Shown piece by piece: positions 1-8,182 of a DNA stretch of 64,000 nt. The stretch lies in the NCBI RefSeq assembly GCF_014192225.1, contig NZ_JACHXS010000005.1:1-64000 (forward strand), in the 5' to 3' direction. Each line of letters starts with the position of its first letter. Position 1 is the first letter of the stretch. The position numbers were made by a program, and so were the translations under genes. The notes under the pieces were generated by a model. It was not told the origin of the DNA, did no database searches, and worked only from the letters and a program-made list of their open reading frames with translations. Source of the stretch: Pseudoduganella umbonata (GTDB lineage Bacteria; Pseudomonadota; Gammaproteobacteria; Burkholderiales; Burkholderiaceae_D).

Positions 1-902
1 GTCGACAGTGCAGCGATCTGCGCGGTGTTCAAGCCCGCGATCTGTGCCGAGGTCATGCCGGCCAGCTGGGCCGACGTCAGGTTTTCCAGCGCATCACTGT
101 TCAGGGCAGCCATCTGGCCGGTGCTTAGTGCCGACAGCTGGGTCGAAGTCAGTGCCTTGATCTGGTCGGAGCTCAGTGCCGAGATCACGTTGGTCTTCAA
201 CGCGCGCAGGTCGGCCGTTTCCATGGCCTGCAGGTTGTCGGTCGACAGGGATTGCACTTGTGCGCTGGTCAGGCCAGCGGCTTGGGCCGTCGTCAGGGTC
301 TGGATCTGCGCCGTCGTCAGGCCGGTGGTGAACAATTCCTTGTCCAGCGCCGTCAGCTGCGAAGTCGTCAGCGCGGCGATGCCCGCTGAGGTCAGGCCGG
401 CGATCTGGGCGCTGTTCAGTTCGGCGACCACAGCGCTCTTCAGCGCGCGCACGTCAGCCGTTTGCAGGACGCTCAGGTCGTCGCTGTTCAGGGCACCGAT
501 CTGATGGGTCGTCAGCGCACCGTATTGCGCGGTCGTCAGGGCGACCAGCTGATCCGAGCTCAGTGCTCCGACCTGGTCCTGGGTCAGCGCGATGATCGCG
601 CTTGTCTTGAATGCCGCAATGACGGAATTGCTCAGTGCCGGCAGTGCATCGGACGACAGTGCTGCCACCTGGGCCGTCTTCAGGCCGCCCACCTGGGCCG
701 AGCTCAGGCCTGCCAGCTGGGTGGTCGACGTCAGGCTGGCGATGTTCTCTACCGTGATAGCACCGATCTGCGCCGTGGTCAGCCAGGAAAACTGCGACGA
801 CGTCAGCGCCGCCATGTCTTCAGTGGTCAAATTTGCGATGTTGGCAGTGCTGAGTGCGCGGATTGCAGCCGAACTGGTCAGGCCTGGGATGATGCTACTC
901 AT
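1..902 (-). CDS. Octapeptide-repeat protein, 5' portion (runs off left edge)
   Basis: The minus-strand frame is open from an ATG at 902 to the window edge, giving about 300 residues with no stop. The start has a good ribosome site (AGGAGA, five bases before the ATG). After a short leader (MSSIIPGLTS) the protein consists of eight-residue units of the form L-[ST]-[ST]-x-Q-[IVL]-x-[AG], for example LTTAQYGA, LTTHQIGA and LNSAQIAG. A longer repeat of about 81 residues is also visible, marked by two TAD[VL]RALK segments some 240 bases apart. There is no signal peptide or catalytic motif. The regular leucine spacing suggests a solenoid or a large secreted or surface protein. Similar repeats are known in uncharacterised Oxalobacteraceae proteins, and the function is unknown. 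The open frames on the plus strand here are by-products of the repeat. Confidence 0.85.
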   Translation of the reverse strand, partial: MSSIIPGLTSSAAIRALSTANIANLTTEDMAALTSSQFSWLTTAQIGAITVENIASLTSTTQLAGLSSAQVGGLKTAQVAALSSDALPALSNSVIAAFKTSAIIALTQDQVGALSSDQLVALTTAQYGALTTHQIGALNSDDLSVLQTADVRALKSAVVAELNSAQIAGLTSAGIAALTTSQLTALDKELFTTGLTTAQIQTLTTAQAAGLTSAQVQSLSTDNLQAMETADLRALKTNVISALSSDQIKALTSTQLSALSTGQMAALNSDALENLTSAQLAGMTSAQIAGLNTAQIAALS

Positions 903-1484
903 TATTTTCTCCTGGAACTTAGGATAGGAACGTGGGATGTGGGCTGATGACCAGCTGGATTACCAAAGGGAGCAGCTACCGTGATGTTGCTTATCGGAAA
1001 AAAAGGCACGGACTTTAGGCTGCAACATCGCAATTATTTGAGTCTGGATTCTCGCCATAGTGTTGATAGGCGGCATGTTTCCAGGATTCATTAAATGCTC
1101 TATGGAACGAAGTATAGGCCGATTAGTTTCCGTATAGCACTTCGCCAGACAAAAAAAAAGCCCTGGAGCAACAAAATGAGCTATTTCTTATAATTTTTGC
1201 AATAAAAATTGCTATTTTTCAATGACTAGATAGCGTGCGCTTGCTGAAGATCGTCAAGCAAACAAGGGAACCCAGTTGACGCGGAAGTATCTGTACTGCC
1301 CGCTGGGTGCGGACAAGATCAAGTCTTGCAGTGAAGATGCGCGTGGTAGCCCAGCCATTGCGGCATGTGCCAGTTGCCCGGTGTTGGCGACAACGCGAAG
1401 AACTGTGTGCATGGGCAGGCCGATGAGCCCGCGCGTGGAGCCCATGGCGCGCGAAGAACCCGGCCCCAGGGCTTAAATGACAAA

Positions 1485-1512
1485 GTCCCGATACTGCAAG
1501 CAGTATCGGGAC
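1485..1512 (-). terminator. Perfect 12-bp hairpin, possible terminator
   Basis: Arms GTCCCGATACTG and CAGTATCGGGAC are perfectly complementary around a CAAG loop. On the minus strand the stem is followed by a weak T-rich stretch (TTTGTCATTT); on the plus strand there is no T-run. It could be a minus-strand terminator or a remnant of a mobile-element end. No confident gene lies just upstream on either strand. Confidence 0.4.
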
Positions 1513-1624
1513 CTCATGAATCCAGCGGTGTGGTTGGAATCAGAACGGTTGTGCCCAACAAAAAACGTAAACAAGCCAGCACTTGAGTAAGTATACTGAC
1601 TCCTACCCCGCAGGTGGCGGACAA

Positions 1625-1660
1625 TGTAAACAACGCATGCTTTTTGACCTGTTGTTTACA
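1625..1660. repeat. Perfect 10-bp inverted repeat TGTAAACAAC / GTTGTTTACA
   Basis: The two 10-base arms are exact reverse complements, separated by 16 bases. A further TTGTTTAC lies about 430 bases downstream, next to the -10 of the SIR2-Argonaute gene (2083-2090). This could be an operator or an element end. Nothing in the sequence decides between them. Confidence 0.5.
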
Positions 1661-2045
1661 CTTTCATCCTAGGGCGAAGCTCAGTCGTCAGGTGCTTAAT
1701 TTTAAAGCAGCAGGCCCCACCAACAGTGTGTTCGCCTCGCGTATCTCTATGTCCTCAGAGCACGACGCTCAATCTATCTGGCATCAGGTTCGGTACAACA
1801 GCTAGTGAACGCAGTTCATTCGTAGCTTTTCCTGTGCCTCAACTGGAACGGTATGCTTCCCAGAGGCTAGCACGAGGAGTATTGTCCTACTTGCTGTCGA
1901 GTGAGTAACTCGATGGGATGAGCCCCTCCAACATCAGTTCGATGTAAATCCGGATGTTAGAGATCCGATTCCAATGTTGCGCCATTACAACTGGTTCGTT
2001 GTCATGGCGCATGAATAATTAGCGCGGCTGTACGGAGCCGTGCCG

Positions 2046-2096
2046 AACTTTCAAACATGCGAAAGTTGCGTTTATGCAGTGATTGTTTACTATAAT
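2046..2096 (+). promoter_or_regulatory. Putative promoter with dyad upstream of the SIR2-Argonaute gene
   Basis: A consensus -10 box TATAAT lies at 2091-2096, 30 bases before the ATG at 2127. A perfect dyad, AACTTTC (2046-2052) and GAAAGTT (2061-2067), lies where the -35 element would be; the best -35 match, TTGCGT (2066-2071), has an overlong 19-bp spacer. The layout suggests a regulated promoter with an operator over the -35 region. The regulator is not identifiable. Confidence 0.45.
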
Positions 2097-2126
2097 TGTA
2101 CGGTCGTGTGCTGACCCAGAGGCAGA

Positions 2127-5100
2127 ATGAAGACGCAAACTGAAGTAGAGTTGGACCATGCCTATCTTTCCCTCGGCTTAGGGGTAGATGCTTTTGTACG
2201 CTCGCTTACTGTTAACCGTGGCCGTCCTGTGTGCTTCCTGCTCGGAGCCGGCGCGTCTCTCACCTCAGGAATGCCTAGCGCCGAACGGTGCATTTGGGAT
2301 TGGAAGAGAGACATATTCGTTAGTAATAATCCTACTCTTCGGGAGACGGTAGGGGAGCTAAGCCTCGAGGGCACTCGTAAGCGAATCCAATCTTGGCTTG
2401 ACAGGCAGGGACATTATCCTCCAGCCGGAAGTGAGAACGAATATTCTTATTTTGCCGAAACCTGTTACCCATCCAGAACCGACCGCAAGAGTTTTTTCCA
2501 CGCCTACGTCAAGAAAGCTGTACCGCACATTGGCTATAGGCTTATCCCTTTACTTGTACAGGCGGGATTGCTTCGGACAATTTGGACAACAAACTTTGAT
2601 GGCTTAGCGAGCCGAGCTTGCTCCGCGGCTGACGTAGTGTGTGTCGAGATTGGGATGGATTCAGCAATTCGTACCCTACGCCCACCTATTGAAGGCGAAC
2701 TGCGAGTCGTCTCAATGCATGGCGATTATCGATATGACTCCCTGAAAAATACAGTTGGAGAGCTCGCTGAACAAGACGAAAACTTCAGAACAGAGCTGAG
2801 TATTGAACTGAAAGATTGTGACCTTGTCGTTCTTGGATACAGTGGCAGGGACGAATCTATAATGAGTATTCTCCGAAAGGTATATTCGTCACCAGGTGAA
2901 ACACGGCTCTTCTGGTGTGGGTTTGGCGCGGAGCCCCCTAACGAAGTATCACGTCTAATCGCCGCTACGCGGAACAATGGACGGGAAGCCTTCTATGTTC
3001 CTACAGGTGGCTTCGACGATACAATAACTCGTTTATCTCTAAGTTTTCTTGATGCAAAGCACTTAGGCAATGCTAAAGAAATTATAGGTTCCTTAAGTGC
3101 ATCACAGGCCCCTACTAAGCTTTTTGCATCGCCTCCAATTGAGCCAACCACATTATTTAAGAGTAATGCCTATCCAATAACCTGCCCAAGCGAGCTATTT
3201 GAAGCAAAGTTGGAATTTCCTGCCGATGTACGCCGAGGACAATGGTTGCAAGAGAAACTTAGCTCAATTCATGCATGTGGAGTAGCAACGCGAGATGGCG
3301 CATTTCTATACGGAAATCCCAGAGAACTACAGGCTGCATTGAGACACTACCTTATTGGGCAGATTGTCAGGCATGCGGTTTCCGAAACTGACATCGGCAG
3401 AGACCATCGAATTCGCTCGCTCGTACGCAAAGGCTTTCTGCTGAGCATCAAGCGTCACTTATCAACGCATGGCACAACCGCACGCGCGTGGGAAAAGGGC
3501 TCTTATGAAAGCCGCAAACAAAATGGGAAGCTTTATCATATCCACCATGCGTTACGAGCAGAAATAAATGTCATAGCCGGACGAACCTTGGCTGTTTTAA
3601 TGCCAGAAGTCGTGGTATACGACTCGGCTGGTAACTTAGCCGACCTGGATACCGCAAAGATACTGCAAAATCAGGTATACGGCTATCAACATAATAATAT
3701 TTTCGACCGAGACCTTCGACATTGGGTTGACCGGTTAGTGAACATTGAGATACCAGGCTTCGATGGCGGTATATTTCGGATTAAGAAGGCGCCGTGGTAT
3801 GCTGGAATAAGCGAGATCGGCAAACGCCCCCTAGACGAGAACGCCCGAAGATTTGTAAAGCAATCTGGCTTGGTTGTGAATGACATGCCATTGCTGTTTT
3901 CATCTCGCAGTAGTAATACCGAAGTTAAAGACATCCACCCAATCCGGGGCTTAGTAACAAATCGCCCTTGGGATTTTAGCCTAACTTCCAATGGACTCGC
4001 ACCTCAAACGGACCTAGCAGTCATATGCCCTGCGCCTGATGCAAACGTTTTTTCTCGGTTTCTTTATCAGCTTAATGAGCGAACGACTCCTCCTCAGACC
4101 GAACAGGATTACTTACTTCCGTATCCCGGTTTCACTGCTGCATTTGGTCTGCCTCTCGTTATTCCGATACCTGGTGATTCAGGATGGCAGAGTATCAATG
4201 ACAATGTTGAAGGCGATCGACTCGCGGCCGCGAAGGCTCTTGCACAACGTCTATGTAGAGCATTGGACAATATACGTGCCAGTACACGCCCAGGGGCTGT
4301 AACCTTAATATTCGTTCCCTCTAGATGGGAGAGTCTTAAGGTTGTACAGGATCCCATCGAGTCATTCAATCTGCACGACTACGTCAAGGCTTATGCTGCG
4401 CGCGCGGGATTAAGTACACAGTTTTTGCGGGCTGAAACCGTGCAGTCGCCTCAGCCCTGTAGGGTCAGATGGTGGTTAGCTCTCGCCCTTTACGCGAAAG
4501 CCCTACGTACTCCATGGAGACTTGACTGTATCGATGACGAGACCGCATATGTGGGCATCGGATACAGTATTGACCAAGGCGCTGACAATGGGAGCCATAT
4601 TTTACTTGGGTGTAGCCATCTCTACAGTTCACGTGGAGAAGGATTGCAGTTTCGGCTTGGCCGCCTTGAAAACTCAATTATCAAAGGCCGCAATCCATTT
4701 ATGTCTGAAGACGACGCCCGGCGGACAGGTGAAACAATACGTCAACTGTTTTTCGATGCAAAAATGAAGTTGCCTTCCCGAGTAGTTGTCCATAAACGAA
4801 CACGGTTCACAGAGGAAGAGCAGCGCGGCCTCTGCCAAGGCCTAGATGGTGTGAAGAACGTGGAACTCATCGAGATAAACATCGACGAGTCACTGCGTTA
4901 TCTGGCATCTAAGAAGACGGATAGAGGCATGGAACCGGACACTTTCCCAGTTCCACGAGGCACAACTATTATTCTTAACGGCCACTCTGCATTGGTTTGG
5001 GTTCATGGCTCAGCTTTGAACATTCAAAATCCGAAATTTCGCTATTATCAGGGTAAGCGCCGAATTCCCGCCCCTTTATACATAAAACGCTATATCGGAC

Positions 5101-5279
5101 AATCAGATGTCATGCAGGTTGCATCCGAAATATTGGGACTGTCCAAAATGAATTGGAATCACTTCGACTTTTACTCGCAAATGCCAGCGACTTTAACATC
5201 AGCGAACTCTATTGCACAGGTTGGCTCATATCTGAATGCATTCGGCTCTGCCGCATATGATTACCGGTTGCTTATCTAG
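2127..5279 (+). CDS. Single-chain SIR2-APAZ-Argonaute (short prokaryotic Argonaute fused to a SIR2 NADase)
   Basis: This 1050-residue protein joins an N-terminal SIR2 domain to a catalytically dead short Argonaute. The SIR2 part has the nucleotide-binding GAGAS (40-44), the TTNFDG motif with N156 and D158, and the MHGD motif with H198, the residues expected in SIR2 NADases. About residues 330-600 would be the APAZ region. The C-terminal half is MID-PIWI: the short-Argonaute signature FNLHDYVKAYAARAGLSTQF lies near 746-765, and the final HFDFYSQMPAT block precedes the C-terminus. Where active PIWI domains carry the first catalytic Asp there is Gly (IGYS, about 811-814), so target cleavage is not expected. 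In the family, guide-directed recognition of invader nucleic acid triggers NAD+ depletion and abortive infection. Base composition is clearly AT-richer than the metal-resistance genes, suggesting transfer. Domain order is certain; activity is inferred. Confidence 0.93.
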   Translation: MKTQTEVELDHAYLSLGLGVDAFVRSLTVNRGRPVCFLLGAGASLTSGMPSAERCIWDWKRDIFVSNNPTLRETVGELSLEGTRKRIQSWLDRQGHYPPAGSENEYSYFAETCYPSRTDRKSFFHAYVKKAVPHIGYRLIPLLVQAGLLRTIWTTNFDGLASRACSAADVVCVEIGMDSAIRTLRPPIEGELRVVSMHGDYRYDSLKNTVGELAEQDENFRTELSIELKDCDLVVLGYSGRDESIMSILRKVYSSPGETRLFWCGFGAEPPNEVSRLIAATRNNGREAFYVPTGGFDDTITRLSLSFLDAKHLGNAKEIIGSLSASQAPTKLFASPPIEPTTLFKSNAYPITCPSELFEAKLEFPADVRRGQWLQEKLSSIHACGVATRDGAFLYGNPRELQAALRHYLIGQIVRHAVSETDIGRDHRIRSLVRKGFLLSIKRHLSTHGTTARAWEKGSYESRKQNGKLYHIHHALRAEINVIAGRTLAVLMPEVVVYDSAGNLADLDTAKILQNQVYGYQHNNIFDRDLRHWVDRLVNIEIPGFDGGIFRIKKAPWYAGISEIGKRPLDENARRFVKQSGLVVNDMPLLFSSRSSNTEVKDIHPIRGLVTNRPWDFSLTSNGLAPQTDLAVICPAPDANVFSRFLYQLNERTTPPQTEQDYLLPYPGFTAAFGLPLVIPIPGDSGWQSINDNVEGDRLAAAKALAQRLCRALDNIRASTRPGAVTLIFVPSRWESLKVVQDPIESFNLHDYVKAYAARAGLSTQFLRAETVQSPQPCRVRWWLALALYAKALRTPWRLDCIDDETAYVGIGYSIDQGADNGSHILLGCSHLYSSRGEGLQFRLGRLENSIIKGRNPFMSEDDARRTGETIRQLFFDAKMKLPSRVVVHKRTRFTEEEQRGLCQGLDGVKNVELIEINIDESLRYLASKKTDRGMEPDTFPVPRGTTIILNGHSALVWVHGSALNIQNPKFRYYQGKRRIPAPLYIKRYIGQSDVMQVASEILGLSKMNWNHFDFYSQMPATLTSANSIAQVGSYLNAFGSAAYDYRLLI

Positions 5280-5613
5280 ATAGTTTTCTGAATTATAGTT
5301 CGCATTCAAATTACAAGCTTATAAGTACAGATTTTGGTGCATTCGAAACGAGCTCAAAATAACGGCACATGGAACGCTGGCGTCTCAGTAGCGGGAACTT
5401 TGCTGGCGTCGGTGCTGGCACGTTATTATGGACACCCGGGCTAACAAATGTTGCAGTAGCCGTACCCCCTATTCGCCTAGGATGTGGAAACGTTCATCGT
5501 CTCTGCTTTGCTCTCCTACGCCTACGACGAAGTTCACAATATGACTACCAAGACGCTGGTTTGGTAGCAAATACTGGACGTATACTGATGACTGCTCAAA
5601 TTCCTCGACCCTA
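5280..5613. other. Intergenic gap between two defence genes
   Basis: This gap of 334 bases lies between the SIR2-Argonaute stop and the AbiTii-domain gene. One frame of about 80 codons crosses it on each strand, without motif, ribosome site or protein-like composition. The sequence is AT-rich at 5280-5360. No clear terminator was seen, so co-transcription of the two defence genes is possible but not demonstrated. Confidence 0.5.
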
Positions 5614-6519
5614 ATGAAACTGCTAAACGATATTGTTGACTTGTTGATGAATGACCGTAGTTCACTCAACGAGGCACTTTTGAAGACCAAGGTGCTCTTG
5701 CATAAAATAGGCCAGCGAGAACTTGTCGATTGGGTAAACGACGAGATAAATGGTTACGAAGATACCGATGCCGTTCCTCATTACCGTCGTTTGCAAGCAC
5801 GCGTATTCGGCAACGTGGCTAATAGTGCTTGGAGATATAGAGATTATCAGCTTCCGTTAATGCATTTGAGACCTAACATTCGTGACTTTCTCCAAATGGC
5901 TCCCATGGGGCAGTCACTCGGTGTTCTTGAATCCTTAGTTGGCGATGGCAAGAAGAGTCTTACTGTTCCGACGCCTCCAGAACTCTTGGGTGCGCTCAGC
6001 GAGGCTTTTGGGGGCGGTTACATGGTGCAGAATGCGTGGTCACAGATCGAACAATCACAAATAAGGCAAGTTCTGATCGAAGTGAGGTCGAGGCTGTTAG
6101 ATTTCGTTTTAACGCTGCAAGCAGAAATTGGAGAAGATATGTCGGATGACGACGCAAAGAAGGCAACAGCGGGAATGGATGTGAAAGGCATGTTTCATGG
6201 GGCCGTCATGGGGGATAACGTTACTATCTTAGTTGGAAATTACAACCATCAGCAGGTCCATAATACTAATCTCAAGCAAGACAAAGCTGCATTAGCTGCC
6301 GAGCTTAAAAAAAATGGCGTGAGCCAAGAAGATATTGACGCACTGAATGAGGCAATTAACGAAGACCCAGAGCCTTCAATGCCAGATCAGTACGGGCCTG
6401 CTGTCCAGAGCTGGATGAAACGGATGCTGAACAAAGCCATAGATACCACTTGGAATATCAAGGTGGGGGCTGCGGGAAGTTTGCTCGCAACTGCTATACA
6501 GAAGTACTACGGCTTTTGA
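5614..6519 (+). CDS. AbiTii-domain protein, putative abortive-infection factor
   Basis: This is a 301-residue soluble protein. Its first ~90 residues match the AbiTii domain pattern: two helices with SLNEALLKTKVLLHKIG, then ELVDWVNDEINGYED and the aromatic/Arg-rich YRRLQARVFG. A variable helical middle and a C-terminal segment with GDNVTILVGNYNHQQVHN follow. AbiTii domains are annotated after a lactococcal abortive-infection protein and often sit in defence islands; the biochemical activity is not established. It follows the SIR2-Argonaute gene on the same strand after 334 bases. The ATG at 5614 lacks a clear Shine-Dalgarno sequence, but the conserved N-terminus begins at once, so the start is accepted. 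Role in phage defence is inferred from domain and neighbourhood. Confidence 0.8.
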   Translation: MKLLNDIVDLLMNDRSSLNEALLKTKVLLHKIGQRELVDWVNDEINGYEDTDAVPHYRRLQARVFGNVANSAWRYRDYQLPLMHLRPNIRDFLQMAPMGQSLGVLESLVGDGKKSLTVPTPPELLGALSEAFGGGYMVQNAWSQIEQSQIRQVLIEVRSRLLDFVLTLQAEIGEDMSDDDAKKATAGMDVKGMFHGAVMGDNVTILVGNYNHQQVHNTNLKQDKAALAAELKKNGVSQEDIDALNEAINEDPEPSMPDQYGPAVQSWMKRMLNKAIDTTWNIKVGAAGSLLATAIQKYYGF

Positions 6520-7104
6520 AGATAGGCGGTTTCAAGAACCAACTGCAACACTTGGTTAATGGACAGCGATCGCTGGATTATTTAGTTGCTCCATGTGAGC
6601 AGTATAGGCTTCTAGGTGAGATGCGAAGCCAAAGCGAGCGCATGGTCGCTGGTTGAGTTCCAAGCGTCAGCTACGCCGGTGTGTTCACGCCTGATGTACT
6701 CCTGGCCGCGCTGGTGAGCGGCGACGTGCCCAACGAATTCCGGACTCACACGACGCACTCTTGGACGAGGGTGCTGATCATCTACATCTGGTAGAGCGTC
6801 GCCCGGCTCAACAGGGAGTTGAAGGGGCGCCGCCTCAGCACCTTGAATGAAAGCACGTGCGTTGCTCACATTGAGTAACCGCCGGCGCTCGAGCTCGCCG
6901 CACGCTGAGCTCTTCCTCCCCGCCAGTGGCGAACTGCGTCAAAAACTCCTGCTGTGTAACTGTGCCGCCAAATTGGCCGGCTAAATCCGCTCCCACCGGG
7001 GTGGTAAGCATCATCCCACTTCTTGCTTATCGGCTCAAGATGGCAGAGACAACGCTTACCTTCACATCGCGGTCGTGGGTTCATTGCAGGAGCGTTAGTA
7101 AATG

Positions 7105-7168
7105 TGGCGCGATTCTGGCGCAGTTTCTCGAACCGCGCCACAAGAGCGGAAGATTTTGGCGCAGTTTC
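7105..7168. repeat. Cluster of TGGCGC repeats, two direct copies of TGGCGCAGTTTC
   Basis: TGGCGCAGTTTC occurs at 7116-7127 and again at 7157-7168, 41 bases apart. A 7-bp inverted repeat TGGCGCG (7105-7111) and CGCGCCA (7134-7140) overlaps the first copy. Further GGCGCC motifs follow at about 7174, 7330, 7376 and 7428. Clustered short repeats like these resemble transposase- or replication-protein binding arrays at element ends. No partner end was found. Confidence 0.45.
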
Positions 7169-7698
7169 ACTAACGGCGCCAACTTTTTGAAATTCGACAG
7201 TGTTAAGGAGGTTTGCAATCCCTCCACATCTCTCCACAAGCCCAAGCGAACCTCTATTGGCACCATGTGAGCGAATCCTCTGTGGCTTACTGCCAAAGCG
7301 TGGCTTATAGCCGCAAAGACATAGAGCATGGCGCCTCCTGCTAGCCAACCGAGTCGGCGCGCACTAGTGCGCCAATGTGGCGCCGGCTTGGTCATGATGG
7401 ACGAGTACGTCAGCAAGCAATTGGGTGTGGCGCCAGCACGTCTTTTTATGCATTGCCATATGCGCCGGCAGTATGTGCACTGCGCCTGCGAAACCGTCGC
7501 GGTGCACTCATCCCTGCAGCGCTGATCAATGCGGCACAGGCAAGATCGCAGTAGCAACGCTACATGACTATCATGCCGGCACCACTCCCGCATTTTCAGG
7601 CTCAGCATGTGGCTGGGCCTACATTGTTAGCAAGATATCAATCTTGTCGCAAAATTTGGGGCAAAAGCTAGAAATTGTATATTTAATGGGTCATTAAT

Positions 7699-7711
7699 AT
7701 ACCTAAGGTAT
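7699..7711. promoter_or_regulatory. Dyad ATACC-TAA-GGTAT, candidate HipB operator
   Basis: Perfect five-base arms around TAA lie about 120 bases before the hipB start. HipB-type regulators autorepress through short dyads; E. coli HipB uses TATCC-N8-GGATA. The sequence is similar in style but not identical. Assignment rests on position and symmetry only. Confidence 0.35.
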
Positions 7712-7832
7712 CATATTATGAACATTTTTGGCATTTTCCAGAACGACGTGCTATACTCGTTTCCTTGCAGACTTCGGTAGTGGCGTGTTCATTTAATGAT
7801 ACTTTAATCGCATACGGCTTCATTTTACATAC

Positions 7833-8174
7833 ATGAAAGTTGACCAAAATAAAGTTCTTCCTACTGCGCTGCTGAAGGAAATGGAGCACATCGGCTCTCG
7901 CTTGGCTCGGTTGCGTATCGCCAGACACATGACACAAGCAGAAGCGGCAGTGCGCTCTGGCATATCTCGTACGACAGCACACCGTCTTGAAAAAGGAGAT
8001 GCAGGTTTAGCTTTTGGGCAAGTATTGCGGTATCTTGACGCTCTTGCTCCAGGTACGACTCTGCTAGAACTGCTGAAAGAAGATGACCCCGCGCTAGTTG
8101 CCTTGGCTGTAAGCGAGCAACGCACACGTGTGCGCGGCCTGACGAAAAAAGAGCGGGAAAACTTGGACTTCTAA
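7833..8174 (+). CDS. hipB: HipB-type antitoxin, XRE-family DNA-binding protein
   Basis: This 113-residue protein has an XRE helix-turn-helix at about residues 20-75 (LARLRIARHMTQAEAA then SGISRTTAHRLEKGD). In this family it neutralises HipA and represses the operon. It lies 8 bases upstream of hipA on the same strand, the standard antitoxin-first order. The C-terminal tail (RVRGLTKKERENLDF) is charged. The ATG at 7833 fits the length of the family. It is preceded by an AT-rich region carrying a dyad at 7699-7711 that may be its own operator. Identity as the cognate antitoxin follows from order and spacing. Confidence 0.88.
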   Translation: MKVDQNKVLPTALLKEMEHIGSRLARLRIARHMTQAEAAVRSGISRTTAHRLEKGDAGLAFGQVLRYLDALAPGTTLLELLKEDDPALVALAVSEQRTRVRGLTKKERENLDF

Positions 8175-8182
8175 GAGAACCG

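Larger units (their letters stand above)
903..2126. other. Long intergenic region without a convincing gene
   Basis: About 1.2 kb separates the repeat-protein gene from the SIR2-Argonaute gene. Several 60-70 codon frames exist on both strands around 1254-1586 and 1614-1908, but none has a recognisable motif, a good ribosome site or consistent codon use. The region contains an A9 run at about 1152, a perfect hairpin (1485-1512), a perfect inverted repeat (1625-1660), and the promoter region of the next gene. It probably marks the left boundary of an acquired island. Confidence 0.6.
6520..7832. other. 1.3-kb region with decayed or no coding content and GGCGCC-type repeats
   Basis: No convincing gene is present between the AbiTii gene and hipB. 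Frames of 60-175 codons occur on both strands but are GC-repeat driven. The most protein-like piece is a minus-strand 59-codon frame at 6835-7014 (begins MMLTTPVGADLAGQFGG, with an EEELSVRRAR segment), possibly a remnant of a mobile-element gene. A palindrome CAGCGATCGCTG lies at 6564-6575. TGGCGC motifs recur across about 7100-7440. The last 200 bases, upstream of hipB, are AT-rich. Confidence 0.5.

Noticed and set aside
1..902. CRISPR array
   Set aside because: The repeated units are in-frame codon repeats of a protein, imperfect and without unique spacers. No CRISPR array or cas gene was seen in the window.
25..947. Plus-strand frames of 111-161 codons over the octapeptide-repeat gene
   Set aside because: They are generated by the repeat itself; the minus-strand frame has a ribosome site and a regular protein repeat.
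950..1010. Cyclic-di-GMP riboswitch upstream of the repeat protein
   Set aside because: The CACGG...GGTAG..C segments are suggestive, but the conserved core and the helices cannot be drawn.
6612..7608. Minus-strand frames of 85-175 codons as transposase or integrase genes
   Set aside because: No catalytic motif or family block could be recognised; composition is Arg/Ala/Ser-rich. Only a weak remnant was noted in the region entry.
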